A stretch of DNA of 64,000 nt from Halobacterium sp. R2-5 (GTDB lineage Archaea > Halobacteriota > Halobacteria > Halobacteriales > Halobacteriaceae): the NCBI RefSeq assembly GCF_011734195.1, contig NZ_JAANTH010000001.1, forward strand, positions 1,302,001 through 1,366,000. Direction: 5' to 3'. Shown here piece by piece: positions 43,099 through 51,400 of this stretch. Every line of letters begins with the position of its first letter. Position 1 is the first letter of the stretch. Below the pieces are notes generated by a model. The model saw only the letters and a list, made by a program, of their open reading frames with translations, did no database searches and had not been told where the DNA came from. The position numbers and the translations under genes are program-made.

Positions 43099-44196
43099 AT
43101 GGCTGAAAAAGAAATATTTGACACCTCCCAAAAGACAGCAGTTGTGCCTGAATTCCTTACCCCACCTCCCGTCGAACCCGGTGATCAGGTCGCGGTTGTC
43201 GCACCGGCATCAAACGCACCCGAGTCTGCGCGGTTCATTTATGAACTCGGTCTTGAACGAATGCGCGAGGTTTTCGACCTTGACCCGGTTGAGTATCCGA
43301 CCGCGACCACCGACCCGGAGTGGCTTGCGGACAATCCAGAAGCACGCGCCGAAGAGGTTATGAACGCTTTCCGCGACCCGGATATCTCAGCCGTAATCGC
43401 TAATATCGGAGGCCACGACCAGATCACAATCCTCCCGTATCTCGATGGGGACGTACTCCGCGAACACCCGACGAGATTCTACGGTTACTCAGACAACACG
43501 AATCTGGCCCTGTTTCTCTGGAATCACGGGATTGTTTCGTACTACGGTGGATCGACACTGCTTGAATACGCGATGGATGGCGAGATGTTTGACTACACTG
43601 AAGAGTACCTACGGCGTGCCCTCTTCGAGGATTCCATCGGTGAGTGGACCGAAGCAGAGGTTTTTACTGATGAGGCCGGTGACTGGGAAGATCCAGAGTC
43701 AGTCAAAACCACGCGTGAGATCGAACAATCAGATGGCCGAATCTGGCGTGGTGGGGAAGAGACTGTCTCAGGTCGAATCTGGGGCGGCTGCTATGCAGTC
43801 CTCGTTGAGCAGTTCCTCGCCGAGCGTTACCTACCTGAGCCCGACGCACTGAACGGCACTGTTCTTGCGTTAGAGACGAGCGAACTAATCCCTGACCCGG
43901 CTGTCGTCGGTGCGAACCTCCGGGCACTCGGCGAACGCGGTCTTCTCGAACGATTCGACGGTGTGCTTGTCGGACGCGCCGCCGCACGCTCACACGCTGA
44001 AGAAAACCCACCGGAATGGCGAGTGGGGTATCGAGAGCGCCAGCGCGACACAATTGCTGATGTCCTCGAAACGTACAATCCGAACGCACCCATTGTCTTT
44101 GATTGCGAGTTCGGGCACACGTATCCGACGTGCCCCATTCCAATCGGCGGTGAGGTGGAAATAGATCCCTCAACCAAATCCATTCGCCTCCCTTGA
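43099..44196 (+). CDS. S66-family LD-carboxypeptidase/MccF-like peptidase
   Basis: 365 residues from ATG 43099. Serine nucleophile in RFYGYSDNTNLALFLWNHG, glutamate in VLALETSELIPDP and histidine in FDCEFGHTYPTCPIPIGG form the S66 triad. VAVVAPASNAPESARFIYEL is the usual N-terminal strand. Members either cut LD-peptide bonds of murein or, as MccF, inactivate peptide-nucleotide antibiotics. Haloarchaea have no murein, so an MccF-like detoxifying or immunity role is more plausible. Direct repeats lie on both sides. Confidence 0.85.
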   Translation: MAEKEIFDTSQKTAVVPEFLTPPPVEPGDQVAVVAPASNAPESARFIYELGLERMREVFDLDPVEYPTATTDPEWLADNPEARAEEVMNAFRDPDISAVIANIGGHDQITILPYLDGDVLREHPTRFYGYSDNTNLALFLWNHGIVSYYGGSTLLEYAMDGEMFDYTEEYLRRALFEDSIGEWTEAEVFTDEAGDWEDPESVKTTREIEQSDGRIWRGGEETVSGRIWGGCYAVLVEQFLAERYLPEPDALNGTVLALETSELIPDPAVVGANLRALGERGLLERFDGVLVGRAAARSHAEENPPEWRVGYRERQRDTIADVLETYNPNAPIVFDCEFGHTYPTCPIPIGGEVEIDPSTKSIRLP

Positions 44197-44919
44197 TTTC
44201 ACGGCAGGTTAGAACCCTGTCGGCCACTCGTCTGCTAACAGTGGGGTTCGATAGCTAATAGACGCGAGATGACAACAGAGGATAGGTGCCAGATAGATTC
44301 GCTATATCCAGCAGGGACTAATGGCATCGTTCGGATAAATCAATCCTCACTTCGGTAACCGCTTTTTCTATACTTAGCAATCAGGCGGGCTATCGGAGAA
44401 TACTGTACCTTTCACATCTGCTGAAACCGCCTTTGTAGGTGTGTGTGATCTGATTTCCCTAGTATTGGAGGGAGAATGTTTATCGTTCTGATTGTGCGAG
44501 TGAGAGATGCGAATCCCCGTTGATGCGGCCAGGGTGATTCGCAGTGCCGGACGGGATTCCCGTTCGGCGGTCGCACCAGAGGAACGGTTGTGTGACACTT
44601 GAGGGCACAACTCCCCCTCATTCCCCCTCTCTGTGCTCTCACTTCGCGCGAAGCTACCCAAGTAACGGATATTGAGTAGTACAGCGCTGTACTTAGCAGT
44701 AGTTCTCTACGAGATTCCGTGGGGTCTCACGTCGAGAGAATCCGATTCCAGAATATGCACACGAGCTCGCAAACCTCGTGTGCACATCCCGGCGCCAATC
44801 CTCTGAACGGGCAGCCGTGAGCGTACCGACTACCTCGAAGTTCGCGAAATCCGGGTGAAATCACCCTTCGAGTCACTCCAGATGAATAGGTTAAGCCAGG
44901 TCGTGTGTACGAGACCAAT
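44197..44919. other. 720-bp intergenic region with repeats
   Basis: No gene supported. Contains an inverted repeat at 44547-44567 (CCGGACGGGA/TCCCGTTCGG, one wobble pair) and repeat copy 2 at 44713-44761. The end carries the promoter of the next gene (GGTTAAGC near 44888-44895). Confidence 0.5.
44713..44761 (+). repeat. Direct repeat flanking the S66 peptidase gene, copy 2
   Basis: GATTCCGTGGGGTCTCACGT and following; partner of 42751-42798. Confidence 0.65.
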
Positions 44920-45165
44920 ATGCGAATCCGGACCGACGGCGACTACGCACACCGCCTCGACGCCATCGAATCAGCTATGGACGCCCTCGACGAGAACACC
45001 AAAACTGCCGCGGTCATCGCGGCTTGCGAACACGCCCGCCAAGACCGGAAAGCGAAAGCACGCGCGCTCGCCCATCCCGACATGACCCCAGAGCTTGCTG
45101 AGGTACTGAGCATGCCGACGTTGCAGCTCCACTACGAGATTCAGACCGCCGTCGACGTCGACTGA
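44920..45165 (+). CDS. Small haloarchaeal protein (DUF7692-like)
   Basis: 81 residues from ATG 44920: MRIRTDGDYAHRLDAIESAM, then KTAAVIAACEHARQDRKAKA and PELAEVLSMPTLQLHYEIQT. The form recalls a small family common on haloarchaeal plasmids and elements, possibly a helical DNA-binding or antitoxin-like protein. A TATA-like GGTTAAGC about 29 nt upstream fits a leaderless transcript. Confidence 0.6.
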   Translation: MRIRTDGDYAHRLDAIESAMDALDENTKTAAVIAACEHARQDRKAKARALAHPDMTPELAEVLSMPTLQLHYEIQTAVDVD

Positions 45166-45341
45166 TCGAACTCGCTACGTGGCACTCAGACCGTGAGCGC
45201 CCATTCGATAAGTACGAATCAACGCGGTATACGTGGACTTAGGAGCTACCAAGTAGTCGTCAAGAGAGGCATGCTGAATAGAGAGTGAATTCAGCGGCGT
45301 GTCCGGAATCGATTTCTAAACAGGCGATTCAATGAGGAGCC

Positions 45342-45956
45342 ATGGTTGATGATCCGACAATCCCTCTCGGTGATATTCGACAAGAGGACCCCGGTAGCGA
45401 CCGGCAGGCGGCATTCAAGAGAGGCTGGACGGCTGCTGTTAAAGATCTCGGCGATAGCGATAATACGTCGAAGTATGGAGAGGGTCCCCCGCCAGAGGAA
45501 CTCACATGGGATAATCTCGGCTACCGCTTAGGGAGTCTATTCGGTGAGACAGACGATGACCTGCGACAGGAACTCTTCGAGTGGTGCGTAAAAAAGCAGA
45601 ATCGTGAACTGCAAAGACGTGAACCATCACAGGGACACGAACAAGCTAGAACGTCAAGCACGGAACGACTAGAGGCGTCGGCGTTCGGGATTGGTTGTGA
45701 GTATTGCCCCCACGCTATTCAGTCGGTGACTATCCCTGAAGAAGCAGCTGAGAAACTACAAGACAGAACCATTCCCCCAACTCATGTTGAGATAGAGTGT
45801 CCCAAATGCGAGAACGATTTCTATTATACCCAGGACCGCTGGTATTTCGCATCAGATGATAAGGGAGTGTTTTCGGTGCCAGAACGCGAGACACGGAAGA
45901 CATCGCCGGGCGAGAATGTATACGTCCCGAAAGAAGAAGTAGTGAAAGTAGAATAA
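45342..45956 (+). CDS. Zinc-binding protein of unknown function
   Basis: 204 residues. The N-terminal half is helical (QAAFKRGWTAAVKDLGD; NLGYRLGSLFGETDDDLRQE). The C-terminal half has IGCEYCPHAIQSVTIPEEAA and IECPKCENDFYYTQDRWYFA, two C-x2-C knuckles forming one zinc site. No family recognised. It stands alone between cargo and the right-end operon. Confidence 0.55.
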   Translation: MVDDPTIPLGDIRQEDPGSDRQAAFKRGWTAAVKDLGDSDNTSKYGEGPPPEELTWDNLGYRLGSLFGETDDDLRQELFEWCVKKQNRELQRREPSQGHEQARTSSTERLEASAFGIGCEYCPHAIQSVTIPEEAAEKLQDRTIPPTHVEIECPKCENDFYYTQDRWYFASDDKGVFSVPERETRKTSPGENVYVPKEEVVKVE

Positions 45957-46032
45957 GGATGAATTCCTGACATACTTCTATTATTGGTGGTCTCTTTGTA
46001 TAATACGTCTTCGCGCTTCAATCCGTCTCAGC

Positions 46033-46263
46033 TTAGACAACAGGCTCTTCCGTAGAGTCGGGTGAGTCACTCCAGAGCGGTCCACCAGCATCCTCCGGAA
46101 TTGTCCCGAGCGGCGCTAGGCCGGCATCTTCTGGCGTGTGGTCGTTGAAGAAGTGCCGCCACCGTGGTTCACGGTGCGAGAACTCGTGCCCGCACAGCGG
46201 GCACTCAACGATTCGATTTTGCACCCGCCCGCACTTCTCGTACTCGTAGAACTCCAGGGTCAC
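46033..46263 (-). CDS. C2H2-like zinc-finger protein of the right end
   Basis: 76 residues. VECPLCGHEFSHREPRWRHF then FNDHTPEDAGLAPLG: C-x2-C with H-x3-H-like spacing. A paralogue lies beyond the right boundary at 48185 (HCPACEYPFDTDERRWKHFL; DHDPEDFGLDPLG). The start at 46263 overlaps the stop of the next minus-strand gene by 4 bp, so the two are coupled. Confidence 0.65.
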   Translation of the reverse strand: MTLEFYEYEKCGRVQNRIVECPLCGHEFSHREPRWRHFFNDHTPEDAGLAPLGTIPEDAGGPLWSDSPDSTEEPVV

Positions 46264-46451
46264 GCCATACCACCCATATCCGGGCCGCCAGCAGTTCCTG
46301 GAGCTGCCTCAGGGAGGTCGACAGTGCCAGTAAACGAGCAGTCCGATTCAGGACACTCCAGGCGTAGGCCAGTGACTCCCTCAACGCGCGGCCCCTGAAA
46401 CAGTCCGGAGGCGATGTTCCGCTCACACTCCGGACACGCCACCGTCTCCAA
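46260..46451 (-). CDS. Micro zinc-ribbon protein of the right end
   Basis: 63 residues: VACPECERNIASGLF and LRLECPESDCSFTGTVDLPE give four cysteines in a zinc-ribbon pattern. It lies 12 bp below the 122-residue ORF and overlaps the zinc-finger gene at 46033. Confidence 0.6.
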   Translation of the reverse strand: METVACPECERNIASGLFQGPRVEGVTGLRLECPESDCSFTGTVDLPEAAPGTAGGPDMGGMA

Positions 46452-46463
46452 CTCGCGAGGGCG

Positions 46464-46832
46464 CTAGCGGCGGGCGCAGTCCCGGCAAACCTGCCGGCCC
46501 GGAGTCACTACTTGCCGGGAGACAAGCCTGTAGTCCTCGGCGTCGACGTCGGCTCGCGGACCACCACACGCAGGGAGTGCGTCACCCCGCGCGGCCGGGA
46601 CCGGCGCCGGCAGGTGGAACACCTCAGTGTGGCCCGCGCGCTGGACAACCACCCAGGACGGCTCTGGCTCCAGAATCTCCACATGGTCGACCGCGTACAC
46701 GCCGTCTTTCTCGAGGCGGTTTGCAGCATCCAGAACGTGGACGGCGGCCTCCTCGTGGTCAGGATACCTCACGAGAACAAGCGCGACGGTCGCGGCATCG
46801 GGTTCTGTCCCGCGGTGACTCTGCATCCGCAC
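46464..46832 (-). CDS. Right-end element protein with uncertain start
   Basis: 122 residues from ATG 46832, starting MRMQSHRGTEPDAATVALVL. Features are EILEPEPSWVVVQRAGHTEV and a C-terminal zinc-like pair RQVCRDCARR with an earlier cysteine. Coding appears to continue upstream in frame (GDVVVVNRDGRTWLVTDVAE) into the integrase start region, but no ATG, GTG or TTG is found there. GTG 46838 is a near alternative. The gene may have lost its original start. Confidence 0.5.
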   Translation of the reverse strand: MRMQSHRGTEPDAATVALVLVRYPDHEEAAVHVLDAANRLEKDGVYAVDHVEILEPEPSWVVVQRAGHTEVFHLPAPVPAARGDALPACGGPRADVDAEDYRLVSRQVVTPGRQVCRDCARR

Positions 46833-46951
46833 GGCCCGTTTTTCCCGGCGTTCGGTATCGTCATCAGCGACGGAGACCTCGGCAACGTCGGTGACTAGCC
46901 ACGTCCGCCCGTCACGGTTGACTACGACGACGTCGCCGCGGAGGTGGAGGG

Positions 46952-48025
46952 ATGACGTCGAACGCTGATGACTCGCGGGCGTCCAGCGAGCGCCAGCGCG
47001 ACCTCACGCCGACCGAGGCCGCCGAGCGATTCGTCGCGAAGCGCCGGAACAAGAACACCGACAAGACCGTTCGGAGCTACGAGAACCGCCTCCGGCAGTT
47101 CGTCCGCTGGGCGCACGAGCGCGACGACGTGGACGTCATGCGCGACCTCGACGGCTGGATTATCGACGAGTACGAGCGCTTCCTCGACGAGCGCGGTGAC
47201 GCCCCCGCGACGGTGAAGGGGAAGTTCGTCGCACTGAAGGAGCTCGTGAAGTACTGCGCTCGCCTCGACGTCGTCGACGACAGCCTCCCGGAGAAGGTCG
47301 AGCTGCCGAACCTCTCGAAGGACGAGCAGACCAGCGACAAGCGCCTCGAAGCCGAGGATGCGCGCCGACTCATCGAGCACTACCGCGAGAGCACGCGGGA
47401 CTACGGGACGGCCCAGCACGTCCTCCTGGAGTTACTCTGGCACATCGGCGGCCGCATCTCCTGCTTTCGCGCGCTCGACCTCGGTGACTACGACGCCGAG
47501 GAGCGCGTGCTTCGCTTCCGGCACCGCCCGCCCACGCGCCTGAAGGACGGCAGCGAACACGAGCGCAACGTCGCGCTCCCGGAGCCGATTGCGGACGCGC
47601 TGAACTTCTACATCGAGCGTGAGCGGTACGCGAAGCGCGACGACAACGGTCGGACGCCACTCCTCACGACGAAGTTCGGGCGCCCCGCGGAGTCGACGTT
47701 CCAGACGTGGGCGTATCAGGCGACCCAGCCGTGCGTGGCGGTCGCCTGTCCCCACAACCGGCGTCGGGAGCGCTGCGAATACACGGAGAAGACGCACGCG
47801 AGCAAGTGCCCGTCGAGCCGCGCGCCCCACGCGATTCGGACCGGCAGTATCACGTGGCAGTTGAACCGCGGGCTCAGCTACGTGAAGGTTGCCGAGCGGG
47901 TCGCGTCCAGCCCGGAGACGATTCGCCGGTACTACGACAAGGCGGACCTTGACGACGAGCTCGCGCGCCGCCGGCCGGAGACGGACGACCTCGACCTCCT
48001 CAACGCAACGGAGGTGGCGGACTGA
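46952..48025 (+). CDS. Tyrosine recombinase/integrase of the tRNA-Trp element
   Basis: 357 residues. Core-binding domain from PTEAAERFVAKRRNKNTDKT, then the catalytic domain with arginine in LLWHIGGRISCFRALDLGDY, H-x-x-R in PHAIRTGSITWQLNRG, and the nucleophile in ETIRRYYDKADLD. A cysteine insertion (CVAVACPHNRRRERCEY, then KC) precedes the HxxR box as in the mini-element integrase. A Shine-Dalgarno GGAGGTG at 46940-46946 precedes ATG 46952. The gene ends 54 bp before the right att copy. Confidence 0.93.
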   Translation: MTSNADDSRASSERQRDLTPTEAAERFVAKRRNKNTDKTVRSYENRLRQFVRWAHERDDVDVMRDLDGWIIDEYERFLDERGDAPATVKGKFVALKELVKYCARLDVVDDSLPEKVELPNLSKDEQTSDKRLEAEDARRLIEHYRESTRDYGTAQHVLLELLWHIGGRISCFRALDLGDYDAEERVLRFRHRPPTRLKDGSEHERNVALPEPIADALNFYIERERYAKRDDNGRTPLLTTKFGRPAESTFQTWAYQATQPCVAVACPHNRRRERCEYTEKTHASKCPSSRAPHAIRTGSITWQLNRGLSYVKVAERVASSPETIRRYYDKADLDDELARRRPETDDLDLLNATEVAD

Positions 48026-48079
48026 TGCGGCCGACCGGTGAGGGCGGCGTCAGGGTATCCACAGAAGTCGGGTGCCACG

Positions 48080-48157
48080 CCCTCCGGCCCCATACTGTAA
48101 AAAGTACTTCGGAAGCTCTTGCCAGCTTCCACTTACTTCAGGTAAACTCCACCAGCC
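48080..48157 (+). repeat. attR, continuous with the left arm of a second element
   Basis: First 18 bp equal the tRNA-Trp end. The following 60 bp match the left arm at 33904-33964 with scattered changes, including a hairpin at 48111-48130 (GGAAGCT/AGCTTCC). Element-type sequence beyond attR means another related element was inserted here first. Confidence 0.8.
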
Positions 48158-48184
48158 ACCCGTCTGTTCTCCGGGGTGGTTGGC

Positions 48185-48394
48185 GTGAGTCTCCGCGTTC
48201 GCACCTACGAGCGCAGCGAACGCTTCGTCACGCTCACGCACTGTCCCGCCTGCGAGTACCCGTTCGACACCGACGAGCGCCGCTGGAAACACTTCCTTCA
48301 GGACCACGACCCGGAGGACTTCGGTCTCGACCCGCTCGGCGTCGTCGACGACTGCCACAACAAGCTACTGTTCGGAGGTGGTCGCTTTGACTGA
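48185..48394 (+). CDS. C2H2-like zinc-finger protein, remnant element B
   Basis: 69 residues from GTG 48185 (GTG 48176 also in frame). THCPACEYPFDTDERRWKHF then LQDHDPEDFGLDPLG, clearly paralogous to the protein at 46033. A GGGGTGG stretch 5 nt before the GTG occupies the same place as the Shine-Dalgarno of the first gene of the intact element. It lies just beyond the right boundary. Confidence 0.6.
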   Translation: MSLRVRTYERSERFVTLTHCPACEYPFDTDERRWKHFLQDHDPEDFGLDPLGVVDDCHNKLLFGGGRFD

Positions 48395-48440
48395 CGGCAT
48401 CCGCGAATTTGTGGGGATGGTTCGGAGCTCTACAACCCCG
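48378..48440 (+). pseudogene. 5' fragment of a homologue of the element's first gene
   Basis: GGAGGTGGTCGCTTTGACTG at 48374-48393 is almost the same as the start region of the gene at 33992. It codes for LTDGIREFVGMV, against LTGGREFVPASE in the intact gene. Similarity then stops and the region runs into the 3' end of the surface glycoprotein gene. It is the truncated end of element B. Confidence 0.65.
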
Positions 48441-48453
48441 AAAACACCGGCTG

Positions 48454-51400
48454 TTAGGTACTGCGGAACGCGAGTACAGCACCTGTCACGAGTAACGTCA
48501 GCAGCACACCGAAGCCAGGCGCACTCCCGCCAGAGGACCCGGCAGATGTTGGTTGGGTGGTAGTCGTACCGCCAGAGTCACTCGTTGTTGCGATCGACGT
48601 GGTCGAATTCGATGTTGTCGTCGTTGTCGTCGTAGTCGTCGTTGTCGTCGTAGTCGTCGTCTGTTCGGTTGTGTTGTTAGTGTCGTTGGTATCGTTGGTG
48701 TCGTTGGTATCGTTGGTGTCGTTGGTATCGTTGGTGTCGTCCGTGGTGTCCGTCGTATCCTTTGCGATGCTGACGGTCCCCGAGGAGTAGTGCATTTGTA
48801 CGGACACTCGGAGACCGCCCTCCACCTCTTCGATGGTGTACTGGGTTTCGCCGCTGTCCGCAGTGTAGTCGACAGTCAGTTCAGACGGGTCGCTGACGTT
48901 CCACGCGTCCAGGAGGTCGTCCGGTAGTTTCGCTGTGTAGTGGCCCTGGTTCACGTTGCCGTCCGAGGTAAAGTGGGGACCGGCGACCGCCACTTCGATG
49001 CGCGGCTCGGAATCATCCGTCTCCGGAATGTACACGGGCTGGCGAAACTTCTGTGCGTCCGTCGAGACGGTCAACCCGTCAAGGACCTCTGGTTTGACGT
49101 CGTACTCGGTGTTGTTCCCGTTCCCGATGACCATCCACGCGCCAGCGTCGATGGTGAAGTCGGCGGTGTCGTTCTGTGTTCCCCAGTTCTCAATGCTGTT
49201 TGCATTCTTCTTGAAATTCAACTGGGAGGGACGCAGTAGGATAGACGCCTTCGTCTTGGTCGCACTGACGTTCTCCGTCGTCCACGTCGTCTCGTTACCC
49301 GTATTCAGGAGCACGCGCGGCTCGTAGTCCTGAAGCGTCACGTTCACGCGGAACTGGGTCGTCTCGTCGGCGCCGATACGGCCGAGGTCGTAGCGCTGGG
49401 ACGGTGTCTGCAACATCGCGTAGATGCCGCCGCCGTAGGCGTTGTACCGTGCCTCGACTTCCGGCATCTCGGTCGTTTTCGTGCCGTTGGCGTACGTGAC
49501 TGTTGTGTCCGTGACGATCGGGTCAATGACAGAGACGTTGTACGTCTCGCCATCCACCGTGACGGTGTGCTGGCCCGTGGAGTCGAAGCTGGTCTGGAAC
49601 CAGACGAACTCGGACTGGCCGGGTTCGACACCCGCACGCATCGTCGTGTGGCTGGCGCCGTCAACCTCGACGTCGTAGGTGCGCACCGCCGCTGCGTCAC
49701 CGTCGTTAGTCACGCGCATCGGTACGAACACTCTGTCGCCGACTACCGCCGTCGAGGGTATGTTATCGTCGTGAAGGGTGATGTTGGCGGTGCCAGCGGT
49801 GTCATTCAGAACGTAGACGCGAACGCTCTTCGTGTTCGCCCAGACGTAGTGGGCGCCCGTCTCCGAGAAGGTCCCGGACCGATTGATGGTCGTCGTCTCG
49901 CCGGGTGAGAGCGAAATTTCGGTGTAGTCGCTTCCGTTGAGTTCCGTGTTCACCAAGGTAGTCGCGGACTCACTCGTCGGATTCGTGTACGTCGCGTTCA
50001 CCCAGACGGTTTCGCCAGGCGCAACGCCGTCCTGTACCTCGATGTTCTCCGTCTGAATGCGCGGCTGCACTCGCAGCTCGTCGAGTGAGACATTGTTGAG
50101 TGTCACGCGGCTACGGCTCTCGACGCTGCTGTCGAAACTCGCATTGAACGTCACCGTCGTCGAATTGCCCGGGTCCAGCGTGGCACTCGTCGAGGCGACG
50201 GCCCGGCCCCAGCGAGTGACGGACACCGGGAAGGTCCCCGAGGAATTCCCCGTGTTGACCACTGTAGCGGTGACCGTCACGTTTTCGCCAACGTACGTCT
50301 CGTTCGTTGAGAGGTCGTAACTCTCGACGCCGATGGGGTTGCTCACCACCGGACTGGTTACCGTGCTGTTCTGGACCTCGATCTCGTGGGTGCCGGCAGT
50401 CGGGAACGTGGTCGGGACGGTGACGTTCGTGGCTTCGCTCGCGTTCAGGGATACCGACGTGTTTCCGTACACAGAGAACCCGGTCCGATCCGTGACTTTC
50501 ACCGGGAACGTTCCATTGACGCTGGCGGTGTTGACGACTTCGACCGTCGCGTTGACCGGAGTTCCGACCGCGACGCTGTCGTTCGCGAAGGAGACAGACG
50601 TCGCGTTCACGGGGTTCGTCACATCTACCTGCCCGATGCTGCTGCCACTGACGTAGAATTCACCAGTGCCGGTACGCGTCGCTGGAACTGTCAACTGAAC
50701 GGTGGTGTTGTTACCCGGGTCGAGCGTCACTCCTTGAGAGTCAGTTTCACCCATGAAACTCCCGTAGAGCCGCCGGTTGTCATTCTCTGGACCGAGGTTT
50801 TCGACAGTCAGGTTCGCGGTGACGTTCTCGTTGACGTACGTGTCTGTCGTCGAAAGGCCCGAGGACACGACCTGGAGCGATGGTTCGACATCGATTGACT
50901 CGGTCGATCCATCGTTGACCGCGCGGTAATACGTACCCTTGTTACTAAAGGACGTGTTGACGCTGGCGTTGATAGTCGAGTTCGCAGGCACCGACACCGT
51001 CTTCGCGGACTCTGCCCACCTGCTTTTATCGTACAGGGCGATTGTGAAGTTCTCGGATGCGTCCGTGGGATTGTTCAGGGTCGCGGTAGCATTGATCTGC
51101 TCGTTCGTGTAAAACGGCCCGTCCTCGACGTCGGTGTTCTGGACGGTCACCGGAGTCTCCACTGTGAGATTGTTCGTCGTTCTCGCTTTAGTATCGGTGT
51201 CCCCGTCGGCCGTCTGTCTGAGGGCCGCGGTCAGTGTGTGATTACCGCCGCTAATCTGGTCGGCTGGGACGGTGAAATTCAGCGTCCCGTTCTGGGACGT
51301 GATACTTCCATTGAATAGGGAACCGCCGGTCCTTGCGTAGTAGTTAGGACCACCGATGCTGATATTGTAGTTTGCCGGATCGGCGTTGTCCGGGAGTTGG

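Larger units (their letters stand above)
33886..48097. mobile_element. 14.2-kb integrative element in tRNA-Trp
   Basis: Left edge at the tRNA-Trp 3' end; right edge at an 18-bp exact copy of that end (48080-48097) just after the integrase. The outer genes (33992-36793 left, 46033-48025 right) are compact, GC-rich and use Shine-Dalgarno sites or overlapping starts. The middle (37.2-46 kb) is GC-poorer, loosely packed and carries cargo. No capsid, terminase or conjugation gene is recognised, so it is more plausibly a plasmid-like integrative element than a complete provirus. Confidence 0.85.

Noticed and set aside
33886-48025. Complete provirus
   Set aside because: No capsid, terminase, portal or spike gene is recognised; a plasmid-like integrative element fits better.
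48613-48742. Short tandem repeats resembling a CRISPR-like array
   Set aside because: Repeats are contiguous, have no spacers and encode Asn-Asp-Thr/Thr in frame in the surface glycoprotein.
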